DNA of 64,000 nucleotides from Bacteroidota bacterium (GCA_016722375.1 JADKJG010000008.1:1-64000); one strand, 5' to 3'. Positions 46,673 to 55,915 are shown, numbered from the stretch's first letter. Translations and numbers: made by a program. The notes: generated from the letters alone by a model not told the origin.

Positions 46673-46683
46673 ATAGCTCTCTC

Positions 46684-46848
46684 TCACTCCTTCACAAATT
46701 TCTTGTTATTGACAAAGTACATGCCGCCGGGCAGGTGGGAAACATCTCAATCACTATCACGGGCGAAGACTTTATAATGCCGTGTAGCACTGGTTTCTTG
46801 ACCCATAGGGTCAAAGCCTTTGGTAGAAATATTCAGGTCATATATACA
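46684..46848 (-). pseudogene. remnant of a type IX-secreted protein
   Basis: The last codons before a TGA at 46684-46686 read DVSHLPGGMYFVNNKKFVKE, a textbook T9SS type A sorting tail. An in-frame stop precedes it directly. Upstream, another frame reads IYDLNISTKGFDPMGQETS and RHYKVFARDSD, which looks like part of a secreted repeat or fibronectin-like protein. The two pieces are joined out of frame with no start. The remainder of the gene is gone. Confidence 0.6.
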
Positions 46849-46850
46849 AA

Positions 46851-47158
46851 GCCCCATCGGGGCGACCCAAGTTTTCTATCGAACGTCCCTCTGGAACTTT
46901 AAAAGAGAGGCTGATTATTTACTACCAAACGCATAGCTCCGACGGAGCTAAAATGCACGTGCAGCAAAGGTATGGTCGTCTTCCGAACAAGGTGGTGAGA
47001 CCCCTACCGGTAGGGTAAAAAAAGCCCCGCCCGATAGCTATCGGAACGGGACTTTGAGTTTAATAAACTACAAAAGTCTTAGAGACTTTTGTAGTTTGAA
47101 GTTTACGCGCAGTGGGGGCTTTCGTTGGCTTTAGCTTTGACAAATTTAGAATTTGTCA
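46851..47158. repeat. chain of seven small palindromes
   Basis: In order: GCCCC/GGGGC (46851-46863), TAGCTCC/GGAGCTA (46934-46950), TGCACGTGCA (46954-46963), CCCTACC/GGTAGGG (47002-47015), an imperfect AAAGCCCCG hairpin with inner CCGATAGCTATCGG (47021-47056), a 15-bp stem AAACTACAAAAGTCT (47065-47097) and TGACAAATT/AATTTGTCA (47138-47158). The last two share a TAG loop. The 47021 hairpin is followed by TTTTTTT on the minus strand and may terminate the 47172 gene. Confidence 0.75.
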
Positions 47159-47171
47159 GAGTTGGATGTCG

Positions 47172-48626
47172 CTATTCCATCAGATACTTAACATCCTTAA
47201 CAATAATCCAAGCATCTTCATCTGTAATTTCTTTATAGAATAATTTTTCATTAAAGTATCCAAACACGTTTATCTGTTTATCTGAAATCATTACTTTCCT
47301 TTGTAAAATGTAAGATTGGGGAATATATTCAAAATAATAAGTTGGACCTTTGGAAAGACCCCCAACCATTATAACTTTTTCAATATTGGAATAAACAATG
47401 TCAATCCAATTACTTGACGGACTATTATTAAAATGAGTACTGTCAAGGCCTGTCAAACGGACGCTATTATGTTTATTGAAGAAATAAAGAGTTGGGTCAA
47501 CGTTAAAAACAAAAAAAGGCTGGTTTATCATATACCCGAAATATCCAGTATACGCAATTCGATATTTTGAGCTACTATTCTTAATGGGAAAATAATCTGG
47601 GTAGCTTAAATTAAATACGTTCTCAAGTTTTAGCCCATCTTTTGTAAAGTAATATTGAGCAATTAAAGAATCATTATTCTCTGAACTTGTCATCATCAAT
47701 AATGTATCACCTCGGACAAAAATAGTATTGAGATAATTAAAAACATTGCCACTTCCAGGAATTGAATAATGTAATGAATATACCTTTTCAACAGTAAGGT
47801 CTAAACTTAATTGGGCTATATACGGAGCGTGATACCATCCTACATCCCCATTTGGACTTGCCTTTTCAATTAAAAACGTTAGAGGCAAATAAATTTTTTG
47901 GTTTTTAAAAATTGGCGGCATGATATTAACCCTATTACCCATTTTTGAATCTATTCGATCTGTTGCAAGAACGTTGCTTGCTTGCTCATTTGAGTCTAGC
48001 ATTACACATTCTTTAATAAAAAGTTGAATGGAATCTCTTAGGAAGTTAAAGTTATATGTCTTAACTAATTTTCGTTTCTCAACATCTATACAATATGTAT
48101 TTGAATTCAGGTCGTTTGTAATGTAGATGTAGCCGTCGTCTGCAAGATTAAATTTTGTTCGTTTCGTGCCAACGTATTTACTTACATCAATGGTGTCATC
48201 AATAAAAGATGAAATAATATCCACAATAGTATCACCTACTAATGAATTTTTAAAATCAGAACTCCAAAGAATTTTTTCATTTTTCAGAATAAATACCTTA
48301 GAAACTATCTCTGGGTTTAAACAAGAAAATAAACTGTCATTAATTATTACTGTATCAATAGGCGATATTTTGCCAATTTTAGTAGAGACAAATTCGGTCT
48401 TTATTCTTTTAGGCACATTTCCTAATAGGAATACTACAGGATACTTTCCATATAATTGTTGATAAGCATTCGATGCGCCTATATAACAATTAAAGCAATC
48501 GTTACCATAAATAGTAAAAACTACGGATACTGGCTTTTCTTTTCTCAGATTGAAATCTAAGCAATCTGACTGTCCATAAATTGAAAGACCAGTAACCAAA
48601 AAAAAATAAAAAAATACACTCCTCAT
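47172..48626 (-). CDS. exported protein with thioredoxin-like N-terminus
   Basis: A 484-residue protein with a signal peptide (SVFFYFFLVTGLSIYGQ). Near residues 35-50 comes VVFTIYGNDCFNCYIGASNAY, a CxxC pair at the start of a helix, as in thioredoxin-like proteins. The following YPVVFLLGNVPKR and SKVFILKNEKILWSSDF fit that fold to about residue 140. The remaining ~340 residues are beta-rich, perhaps a propeller. The gene is clearly more AT-rich than its surroundings. It is 11 bp from the upstream exported-protein gene. Function unknown. Confidence 0.65.
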   Translation of the reverse strand: MRSVFFYFFLVTGLSIYGQSDCLDFNLRKEKPVSVVFTIYGNDCFNCYIGASNAYQQLYGKYPVVFLLGNVPKRIKTEFVSTKIGKISPIDTVIINDSLFSCLNPEIVSKVFILKNEKILWSSDFKNSLVGDTIVDIISSFIDDTIDVSKYVGTKRTKFNLADDGYIYITNDLNSNTYCIDVEKRKLVKTYNFNFLRDSIQLFIKECVMLDSNEQASNVLATDRIDSKMGNRVNIMPPIFKNQKIYLPLTFLIEKASPNGDVGWYHAPYIAQLSLDLTVEKVYSLHYSIPGSGNVFNYLNTIFVRGDTLLMMTSSENNDSLIAQYYFTKDGLKLENVFNLSYPDYFPIKNSSSKYRIAYTGYFGYMINQPFFVFNVDPTLYFFNKHNSVRLTGLDSTHFNNSPSSNWIDIVYSNIEKVIMVGGLSKGPTYYFEYIPQSYILQRKVMISDKQINVFGYFNEKLFYKEITDEDAWIIVKDVKYLME

Positions 48627-48637
48627 CAGAATAGATT

Positions 48638-49343
48638 TTATTCAGGGTGAATAATACTTGAAATAGCTTCCAAACTTGTTAGCCCACCCATAGATCCCCT
48701 AGGAATTTTTGCATAACGAATGCACCAACTGGGACTGGGTGTACATTGGATATAATAAAACTCGCTTCCCGGTTCATGAACATAGCTGCTAAGGGTTCCA
48801 TAAACTTGAATTTCTTGAGCAGGGCCATACAAACTTTTGTAATGATTATATTCAGTTTCTGTCATTGCTTGGTGATATATTGTGTTGCGGAGAGAAATAT
48901 AGCTATTAGCTGATTCAGGTACAGGATTATCAGATGCTACACTAACAGAAATAGATACATACCCTGTGTCTCCAATTAAAGATAAAAAGTCAGATGGGAA
49001 ATTTGCTATCTGATTAATCTTAAAACAAATTTCTTTAGAAGGTAAGCATTCAATAATAACTGTTGCATCGCCAGGTCCTGATATATTATTTAATCTGCCA
49101 GGGATATCAACAGGGGGTTGAAGCAATTCCTGCTTGACCGTCATTTAAAAATACGCCTGTTGATATAAGTGAGGTTCGTGTTGGGCACTGCTGCATAATA
49201 TTACAAGCAGAATAATATGTTGTATTAATACTTGGCACGTAAACTTGTTGGACTATTTGTGACGCTCCGTCTTCTTCAAGCCCTTGTGCCTTTAATATTA
49301 CAATCCCTAATAAGAATACGGAAATCAATGCTCTTGTTTTCAT
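48638..49343 (-). pseudogene. frameshifted exported protein
   Basis: The ATG at 49343 begins a signal peptide (RALISVFLLGIVILKA) and a segment with YYSACNIMQQC, ending early at 49107. A second frame overlapping it continues to 48638 with VDIPGRLNNISGPGDATVII, TEYNHYKSLYGPAQEIQVYG and a cysteine-containing end. Removing one base from the G5 run at 49113-49117 (C5 on the coding strand) joins ASTP to VDIPG and gives a single ~234-residue secreted protein. No family recognised. AT-rich, 11 bp ahead of the thioredoxin-like gene. Confidence 0.65.
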
Positions 49344-49412
49344 GTTTAATTAATTTAATTGTAAATACTATTTTGCCTACTCTATATCCCCTTTTCGGCT
49401 ACCTGGGTTTTT

Positions 49413-49452
49413 TTTAAAAAAACCTTCCAAGTCTTTAAGACTTGGAAGGTTT
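49413..49452 (-). terminator. terminator of the fibronectin-like gene
   Basis: A 16-bp perfect stem, AAACCTTCCAAGTCTT and its complement (49420-49452) with a 1-nt centre, followed on the minus strand by a T-run. It starts 8 bp beyond the stop at 49460. Confidence 0.8.
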
Positions 49453-49459
49453 CAATCCG

Positions 49460-50152
49460 TTACGCAATCACTGCCGAAAAAACCTGAGAGAAAGGGCCAA
49501 ACTCTCCGCGAGTGTTTTTATAGCGCACGAGATAATAGGCCAGTTTGCCTACGTCTTCCATATTGTGTTCGATGGTAACGAGGTATCTGCCGGTGCTGGC
49601 TACGTGGTGAAAATCGTTCTCGGTCAAAGGTGGCAACGAAGGGGTGGTTTCGAGCACGGACGGTGGCACGGGCCGAATGGCTTTATACACCTCTACGCTC
49701 TGCACTCCTTTGGGTTTAGCATGCGAGTTAGGGTCATCGGGGTTTTGAAAACGCAGCGTGTGGCTGCGGTGAATAATCTTGGCAACAGAAACCACCGGCG
49801 CATTGGTGGGTTTGCCCGAAGGGGTTGGCTCGTGGTCAGCATCTTCGAGATGCAGAGTTGTTTTGTCGTTTTCATTCAGCAAACTTCTTGGAATGTTTGC
49901 ATAAATATCTCTAAGAAGCACTTCCGCATCCACTCTCGTTTGATTTTTCTGGTTGGTGACGGTCGTGGTGTTCGTGTCCGGGTTCACGCTTCGCGGAAAA
50001 ACGTCGTTCCAAGTCACAATAATACCCGACAGCGAACTTGTTTTAGAAGGGTCTATCATCAGTCGGGCTTCGTTAGAACTTAAATAAGGACTAGCGATGT
50101 TGAAATAAACGCTGAATTCAGCGTCTTTTGAAGGGAAAATACCTTGTTCCAT
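49460..50152 (-). CDS. fibronectin-like conserved hypothetical protein
   Basis: A 230-residue protein without signal peptide. The N-terminal ~90 residues are helical with IASPYLSSNEARLMIDPSKT and a WNDVFPRS motif; a proline-rich linker follows (EPTPSGKPTNAPVV). The C-terminal ~100 residues form an FnIII-like sandwich with GVQSVEVYKAI, GRYLVTIEH and AYYLVRYKNTRGEFGPFSQ. The same general layout is seen in the 17179 protein, so they may be distant relatives. It starts 20 bp after the end of 21-bp array C's open frame and is closed by a strong terminator. Function unknown. Confidence 0.7.
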   Translation of the reverse strand: MEQGIFPSKDAEFSVYFNIASPYLSSNEARLMIDPSKTSSLSGIIVTWNDVFPRSVNPDTNTTTVTNQKNQTRVDAEVLLRDIYANIPRSLLNENDKTTLHLEDADHEPTPSGKPTNAPVVSVAKIIHRSHTLRFQNPDDPNSHAKPKGVQSVEVYKAIRPVPPSVLETTPSLPPLTENDFHHVASTGRYLVTIEHNMEDVGKLAYYLVRYKNTRGEFGPFSQVFSAVIA

Positions 50153-50172
50153 GTTAAATTGTGGTTTTTTGG

Positions 50173-50649
50173 TTAAAAAATAGAGAATCGAGATGTTCTG
50201 AAAAGAGAGAATGAAGCATTCATTTTGAAGAATGAGTGATTCATTTTGAGAAATGCCGCGCCAATTTCGAAAATGGAGGCCTCCATTCCTGCTCGCGAGT
50301 TTCTCGCGAGTACTCGCGCGTTGCTCGCGAGCAGGAATGAGTGACTCATTCCTTGAAATGAGCGGCTCATTCTTGGAAATGAAGCCTCGCCAAGCAGAAA
50401 TGAAAGACCCGCAAGCACTCGCGGGACTCTCGCGAGGCCTCGCGAGAGTCCCGCGACCACTCGCGAGCGACTCATTCTTTGAAATGCGAAAGCTATTTCG
50501 TGGAATAATTCAGCCGCAACAAGCAGCGAGCTACTGCATATTATAAAAGGGTATTGGGGGAGGAGGGCAGTTAAATGACCTACCTTAGCACCACGAGTAA
50601 CCGGTGTTTCAGAGGGGGAAAAAGAATTTTTGTTTGTAGAAAAAACCAT
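50173..50649 (-). other. open frame across array C; coding status doubtful
   Basis: From the ATG at 50649 the frame gives ~158 residues: a unique first ~45 (MVFSTNKNSFSPSETPVTRG and on to about TALLPQYPF), then about 15 heptads such as SFPRMSR, SFQGMSH and SFLLASN encoded by the 21-bp units. The frame ends 20 bp before the fibronectin-like gene, as an operon mate would. However, the opposite strand is open too, which a stop-free 21-bp unit allows by chance. Could be a real leader gene or simply a repeat-bearing 5' untranslated region. Confidence 0.4.
50197..50532. repeat. 21-bp imperfect tandem array C (16 units)
   Basis: Sixteen consecutive 21-bp units with no indel. Two unit types alternate: CTCATTCnTTGAAATGAG-like and CTCGCGAG-like (for example TCTCGCGAGGCCTCGCGAGA plus G). 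Most units are palindromic or nearly so. It occupies the 5' side of the fibronectin-like gene, downstream of a promoter-like sequence. Confidence 0.88.
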
Positions 50650-50655
50650 TTTGTG

Positions 50656-50686
50656 CAAATGAATTCCTTATGTATTCTACAACGAA
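50656..50686 (-). promoter_or_regulatory. candidate promoter upstream of array C
   Basis: Minus-strand TTCG (50683-50686) and TTCATTTG (50656-50663) are 19 bp apart, one mismatch each from TTTG-N19-TAnnTTTG. Transcription from here would cross array C into the fibronectin-like gene. Confidence 0.45.
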
Positions 50687-50905
50687 AATAATAGATAGAG
50701 CCAAACCTCCTAATATTTGTTAAGGGGAATTCAAGGTGATTTTTGTCAGGCTTTATGTTTTAATTATTTACCCCTGCGAGATTAGATAAATGGGCAAGTA
50801 TAGTTTCTGCCAGAGGTATTGGCATGACGACGGGATTTAAAAACCGCGATAGAGTAACCTTCGTAAAAAGTAGAGACCCAGTTCCGCAGGAACTGTCTTT
50901 TATTA

Positions 50906-51904
50906 TTACCAGCGAATAATAGCGCTTGCCCACATAAAGCCGCTTCCAAAAGCTGCTAGAGCCACCAAGTCACCATCTTTGATTCTGCCTTCTTCCCAGG
51001 CTTCGCAAAGCGCGATACCTACCGAAGCGGCGGTGGTGTTTCCATATTTATGAATGTTGGAAACGATTTTATCGTCCGTCAGGTTCATTTCCTTTTTGAT
51101 TGCCGCAGTGATGCGCGCATTGGCCTGATGCGGAACGACTAAGTTCAAATCAGACTCTTTCAAATTACATTCTCTCAGGCCCTCACGAATCACCTCCGGG
51201 AAAAAACGAATGGCATTCATGAACACCAATTTGCCATTCATATAGGGAAGAAATTCCCCTTTATCAATCATCTCTTTCGTGATTCTTACTTTTTTGCGCC
51301 CACCCGGATTTTCCAGATAGAGTTCTTCAGCAAACTTTCCATCACTGTGAATCTTAGTGGTGAGAATTCCTTTACCGGGTTCATCGGTTGCTTCCAAAAC
51401 AGCGGCACCGGCACCATCACCAAAAATAACCGCCATGTTGCGACCTCGGTCGCTCATTTCAAATAAGTTAGACTGAACTTCGGATCCCACCACCAAAACG
51501 GTTTTATACATGCCGCTTTTGATAAACTGATCGGCCACAGATAAGCCATAAACAAAACCGCAGCACTGGGCGCGTAAATCCAAGGCTGCGATGTTTCTGA
51601 AAGGCAACTTGCGTTGCAACAACACACCGGAACCGGGAAAGTCATAATCAGGACTCAGGGTAGCCAGAATAATCAAATCAACATCTTCCGGTTTTTTGCC
51701 AGCGCGGTCTATCGCAATCTGCGAAGCGCGAGCGGCCATCTTAGACACCGAATCATCGCCTTCTTTAAAAAACCTTCTCTGTTTGATGCCCGTCCGCTCC
51801 GTAATCCAATCATCATTGGTATCAAAAAGCTTCGCCAAGTCATGGTTGGTTACTATATTTTCGGGAACATACATTCCCACTCCGGTAATTTTACTTGAGG
51901 GCAT
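50906..51904 (-). CDS. fabH: beta-ketoacyl-ACP synthase III
   Basis: A 332-residue thiolase-fold enzyme of normal length. Catalytic Cys114 in DLRAQCCGF, the histidine in LVVPHQANARI and the asparagine in HKYGNTTAASVG. The family condenses acetyl-CoA with malonyl-ACP to start fatty acid synthesis; some Bacteroidota carry several copies, and side-roles with other acyl-CoAs are known. It stands alone here: the usual plsX/rpmF neighbours are missing, so this may be a secondary copy. Confidence 0.9.
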   Translation of the reverse strand: MPSSKITGVGMYVPENIVTNHDLAKLFDTNDDWITERTGIKQRRFFKEGDDSVSKMAARASQIAIDRAGKKPEDVDLIILATLSPDYDFPGSGVLLQRKLPFRNIAALDLRAQCCGFVYGLSVADQFIKSGMYKTVLVVGSEVQSNLFEMSDRGRNMAVIFGDGAGAAVLEATDEPGKGILTTKIHSDGKFAEELYLENPGGRKKVRITKEMIDKGEFLPYMNGKLVFMNAIRFFPEVIREGLRECNLKESDLNLVVPHQANARITAAIKKEMNLTDDKIVSNIHKYGNTTAASVGIALCEAWEEGRIKDGDLVALAAFGSGFMWASAIIRW

Positions 51905-51913
51905 AATTAGGGC

Positions 51914-52216
51914 TTACTTCTGAGATAAATATGAATTCGGATCTTTAACAAACTCGTCCTTGCACTCTTTCGAGCAGAAGCCGTAAATCTTTCCTTCATA
52001 AGTGGCCGTATCAGCAATTTGACCTGCTTCTACTTTCATGCCGCAAACGAAGTCTTTGTTGGTCGCCAACGCAGTGACCGGAATATCTATCGTGGCTTCC
52101 ATAGGCTTTGGAACCGTGTTGACTTGCTCATCACCAGCCTTGTTTTTCAGCGAATCGCAAGAACTCATGACCAAAAATAGGCCGGTCAGCATACAAAAAA
52201 TAATTGCTTTATTCAT
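51914..52216 (-). CDS. YHS domain lipoprotein
   Basis: A 100-residue protein from the ATG giving MNKAIIFCML; the 23-codon upstream extension has no signal character. Lipidated Cys20 (LFLVMSSC), a short linker, then a YHS domain with DFVCGMKV, ATYEGKIYGFCSKECKDEF, which supplies three cysteines for a metal such as copper or nickel. YHS domains occur in metal-handling proteins. It lies 9 bp ahead of fabH on the same strand, possibly co-transcribed, with no obvious functional link. Confidence 0.85.
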   Translation of the reverse strand: MNKAIIFCMLTGLFLVMSSCDSLKNKAGDEQVNTVPKPMEATIDIPVTALATNKDFVCGMKVEAGQIADTATYEGKIYGFCSKECKDEFVKDPNSYLSQK

Positions 52217-52373
52217 CCGTTGTAATTTATTGAGGCGTAAAGCTAAACTATAATTGTAAATACCGTAAGCGGTTGGCATTTTCAAAATCAGGATGGAGCA
52301 TATCGGAATGAAATTTATCGAATCTTTTTTGGACGATAATTCTTAATGAATCAATTCATACTAATATAGCTCC

Positions 52374-53912
52374 GTGATAGAGCAAAAGATACTCTTAGTT
52401 TCATGCGTTTTATATCTGGCGAGCATTTTTCTTTTTCTGGCAGGGAAGAAGAAATTATCTCTGGCAATTTTGGTGATCGCTGCTTTCCTCACCCGGTATT
52501 GGGCCGCCACATTATTTCCCTATTTGAACGATTGGGATGAGCGCTTTCATGCTTTGGTGGGAAAGAATTTGATTGCTCACCCCTGGAAACCAACGATGGT
52601 TGAGCGTCCGGTACTGCCCATTGATTTTAAAGATTGGACGGGGAATCATATTTGGGTACATAAGCAACCTTTATTTCTGTGGCAGATAGCCTTGTCTGTA
52701 TTTGTTTTTGGAGTGAATGAAATGGCGGTAAGGATGCCGTCTATTGTTTTATCGTCCCTGCTTGTACTCATAACCTATCGAATTGGAAGCCTCGCATTTA
52801 ATGAGCGAACCGGATATGTAGGCGGCTTACTGATAGCTACATCGTTTCCGTTAATGATGCTGGTGACGGGAGTTGAAGGAATGGATCATAACGATATCAG
52901 TTTCATGTTTTATGTTACTGCGTCAATCTGGGCTTGGTTGGAATATGAACAAAGTAAAAACATTAAATGGGTCTGGTTGATGGGTGCTTTGGCGGGGGCG
53001 GCGGTACTATGTAAATGGGTAACGGGGATGTTGGTTTTTGGAATGTTTGGCTTCGGCCACTTGTTTATTCAAAAAGATTTCTTCACTCGAAATGTATTCA
53101 AGGTCTTGTTGCAAGGGTTGCTGGTTTGCGTATTGGTGGCGCTGCCTTGGCAGATATATATTCTTCTGTCATTTCATCAGGAAGCTGTCTGGGAATATTC
53201 TTTTAGTGCGCGACATTTTTCTGAAGTCCTAGAAGATCACAAACATGCTATTTGGTATTATGTAGAACAAATTACCTCCAAGTATCAGATGCTGTTTCCC
53301 TTTATTATTGTTGGAATAGGTACTTTGGGTTTAAGGAAAGAGAAGTTCAAATTTTCATTCCCCCTATTCATTGGAGTATTAGCCGTATATATCTTTTTCT
53401 CTTTGGCCGCTACGAAATTGCCGGGATATGTGTTGATGGTGATGCCTTTAATGTATTTATTGATTGCCAGCGGATTTGTATGGGTGGTTGAATGGCTCTT
53501 TGCTCGTCTGCCGGGAAAGGTTTTTCACGCGCTACTTTTTATTCTTCTGAGCCTTGGAGCATACCAAAACCTTCGTCTTTATCATATTTTCTGGTCTTCA
53601 TTGATGGATGAAAGCTACTATGGTCGCAACCGGTTAGCGAAGAAAATCAATACCGAATCGTTTAAGGCAGCAAGACTCACTTTGCCCAAGGATTATGTAA
53701 TAATCTGGTGCAACGGATTCGAGCGAGTGGAATGTATGTTTTATACGGGCAACACCGCGTATAGTCCTATTGAGGAATATAAGGTTCAAGATTTACATAG
53801 TCGAGGGGTGAAACTGGCTGTCTTTAATCGAGAAGATTTGCCTGATTATATCCGCAACGATAGCTTGATTTTGAAATTGCCCTATGAAATGAAACTTCGG
53901 GTAGCTGATTAA
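52374..53912 (+). CDS. GT39/ArnT-like glycosyltransferase
   Basis: A 512-residue polytopic protein starting at a GTG. GT-C fold: after the first helices comes the periplasmic [16 protein letters not shown] with the catalytic-type acidic pair, then alternating helices. The loop [18 protein letters not shown] and the late [18 protein letters not shown] helix are as in ArnT/PMT relatives. It would transfer a sugar from a polyprenyl-phosphate donor at the outer face of the membrane, to lipid A or protein. The ~140-residue C-terminal part is periplasmic. Its end overlaps the convergent obgE stop by 4 bp. Confidence 0.85.
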   Translation: MIEQKILLVSCVLYLASIFLFLAGKKKLSLAILVIAAFLTRYWAATLFPYLNDWDERFHALVGKNLIAHPWKPTMVERPVLPIDFKDWTGNHIWVHKQPLFLWQIALSVFVFGVNEMAVRMPSIVLSSLLVLITYRIGSLAFNERTGYVGGLLIATSFPLMMLVTGVEGMDHNDISFMFYVTASIWAWLEYEQSKNIKWVWLMGALAGAAVLCKWVTGMLVFGMFGFGHLFIQKDFFTRNVFKVLLQGLLVCVLVALPWQIYILLSFHQEAVWEYSFSARHFSEVLEDHKHAIWYYVEQITSKYQMLFPFIIVGIGTLGLRKEKFKFSFPLFIGVLAVYIFFSLAATKLPGYVLMVMPLMYLLIASGFVWVVEWLFARLPGKVFHALLFILLSLGAYQNLRLYHIFWSSLMDESYYGRNRLAKKINTESFKAARLTLPKDYVIIWCNGFERVECMFYTGNTAYSPIEEYKVQDLHSRGVKLAVFNREDLPDYIRNDSLILKLPYEMKLRVAD

Positions 53913-54922
53913 TTGTTCCGGTGCAACAATTTCATTATTTCATCCTTCATCTTCTCTATTCCGAGATTAGTAGCGGCAGAGATATACAGCACCGGAGGCA
54001 ATTTAATTGACCTCTTCTTTTTCAAATCCTTCTCTATCATTTTCAATAATTCGGCATCCGCCAAATCGCATTTACTAATGGCCAGCATCCGGTCTTTCGT
54101 CAACAATTCAGGATTGAACTTTTCTAACTCTGAAAGCAGAATCTGATAATCCTTAATAATGTCCGGGCTATCTACCGGAACTAAAAATAGCAAGAGCGCG
54201 TTTCGCTCAATATGACGCAGGAATCTCAATCCTAATCCTTTACCGTCTGATGCTCCTTCAATGATTCCGGGAATATCAGCCATTACAAAGCTTTTGCCGC
54301 CTCTATAATTCACCATTCCCAGATTAGGCACAAGCGTGGTGAAAGGATAATCCGCAATTTCAGGCCGGGCATTGGATACCGCTGATATTAATGTGGACTT
54401 ACCGGCATTTGGAAAGCCTACCAAGCCCACGTCTGCCAACAGTTTCAATTCCAATACTTTCCAACCTTCCTTGCTGGGTATTCCCGGCTGCGCATAGGTG
54501 GGTGCTTGACGAGTGGGAGAACGGAAATGGTGGTTGCCCCAGCCCCCTTTGCCTCCTTCCATGATGATGTATTCTTGCCCCTCTTCAGTAATTTCCACCT
54601 CTATCTGTCCAGTTTCCGCATCACGTGCTACGGTGCCAATTGGCACCTCAATAATTTTGTCTTCGCCACCTTTGCCCGAACATAGGGTGCCTTGCCCTCT
54701 ATCACCGTCCTCTGCTATTATATGCTTTTGATACTTCAAATGAAGCAGCGTCCACAGTTGCTTGTTTCCGCGCAGAATGACATGTCCTCCACGGCCTCCA
54801 TCACCTCCGTCCGGCCCGCCTTTGGTTATAAATTTCTCCCGGTGAAAATGCGAGGCTCCTGCACCACCTTTTCCGCTTTTGCAAAATATTTTTACGTAAT
54901 CAATAAAGTTTTCGGAAGCCAT
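53909..54922 (-). CDS. obgE: Obg family GTPase
   Basis: A 337-residue protein. The N-terminal glycine-rich Obg fold (1-160) includes [18 protein letters not shown]. The G domain has G1 GFPNAGKST, the [10 protein letters not shown] switch and the later SKCDL base-recognition motif. It acts in large-subunit assembly and the stringent response. No C-terminal OCT extension. Upstream lies the (frameshifted) adk gene, a usual neighbour in this phylum. Confidence 0.96.
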   Translation of the reverse strand: MASENFIDYVKIFCKSGKGGAGASHFHREKFITKGGPDGGDGGRGGHVILRGNKQLWTLLHLKYQKHIIAEDGDRGQGTLCSGKGGEDKIIEVPIGTVARDAETGQIEVEITEEGQEYIIMEGGKGGWGNHHFRSPTRQAPTYAQPGIPSKEGWKVLELKLLADVGLVGFPNAGKSTLISAVSNARPEIADYPFTTLVPNLGMVNYRGGKSFVMADIPGIIEGASDGKGLGLRFLRHIERNALLLFLVPVDSPDIIKDYQILLSELEKFNPELLTKDRMLAISKCDLADAELLKMIEKDLKKKRSIKLPPVLYISAATNLGIEKMKDEIMKLLHRNN

Positions 54923-54995
54923 AGCATTATTTAGTTTAACGAGGTTTTAGTTTAAAGTCAGATCGGAGTACCATCTATGGACTTTTAACTCGCAA

Positions 54996-55570
54996 CTATT
55001 TCACCTTATCTATTTCTTTGGAAAGCAACGCAAATATTTCTTCGATGGTTCCCTCACCGACAATTTGTTGTAATTTATGCTGGTTCCGATAAAAAGAGAC
55101 CAACGGTTCTGTTTTGTTACGGTATTCAGCCACGCGATTTCGGACAATCTCCTCATTCTGATCATCTGCTCTGCCGGACGATTGCCCTCTTTTCAGAATA
55201 CGAGCAGTAAGCTCTTGCTCAGATACATATAAAGAGAGCACCAATTTAATCGGTGACTTATATTTTTTTAGCAGTTCATCCAGAGCTTCTGCCTGCTTGA
55301 CCGTTCTGGGAAACCCATCGAATACAAAGCCTTTAGCCTGTTTGTTGCTACTAGTTTCGATTCAATCATTCCGATAACCACTACATCAGGCACTAACGCG
55401 CCTTTGTCCATCAGGGTCTTTGCTTCTAATCCCAGATTGGTTTGTGCGGCGATTTCAGCCCGCAACATATCTCCCGTGGAAAGATGAATCAATCCATACT
55501 GTGAAATGATGTTCTCTGCTTGCGTTCCTTTGCCGCTCCCCGGGGGGCCGAATAAAATGATATTGAGCAT
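54996..55570 (-). pseudogene. adk: adenylate kinase with a frameshift
   Basis: The N-terminal part (ATG at 55570) has the P-loop GPPGSGKGT and STGDMLR and reads on to ESKLVAT, then goes out of frame and stops at 55268. The other frame supplies KGFVFDGFPRTVKQAEALDELL, the SLYVSEQELTARILKRG region and the normal C-terminus ending at 54996. One missing A in the A-run at 55341-55343 (T on the plus strand) explains the break. Repaired length is about 191 residues, normal for short-type Adk. Because adk is essential, a sequencing or assembly error is more likely than true loss. Confidence 0.85.
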
Positions 55571-55915
55571 GTTTCAGGATTATTGGCGGCGAATATAAAT
55601 AAATAGAAAATTGAACGATATCCAAATTTGCAATGTGGACTATTAAACAAAGAGAATAGGTCGCCATATATTCCTTGAATCAAAACTTCGGATGAAATTA
55701 CCGGCTTGGTTGGCTAACTTTATGAACTGTAAATGATGATTAAACCAAATGCGGTATGGAACTAATTCTTTGAGAAGGAGAAGTTAATGCTTTTGTGGGT
55801 GCTAATGTCGCATTCTATGAATAGAACGATAGGTAGATAACATTATCGGTTATTAACCTAGGTATCAGATTAGTTCTCCCAAGTAATTCTAATTTCATAT
55901 CGCATTTGAACACTT
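55571..55915. other. 345-bp spacer between adk and the IPExxxVDY gene
   Basis: Divergent promoter region; AT-rich. I saw no gene, repeat or convincing full promoter consensus. Confidence 0.5.

Larger units (their letters stand above)
46522..47171. other. 650-bp palindrome-rich spacer
   Basis: No intact gene. It holds a 19-bp inverted repeat, a decayed T9SS-tail gene fragment, and a run of palindromes ending in the terminator-like hairpins ahead of the convergent gene at 47172. Confidence 0.7.

Noticed and set aside
26361..50532. 21-bp arrays as CRISPR arrays
   Set aside because: Units are contiguous, without spacers, and not identical; no cas genes in the window.
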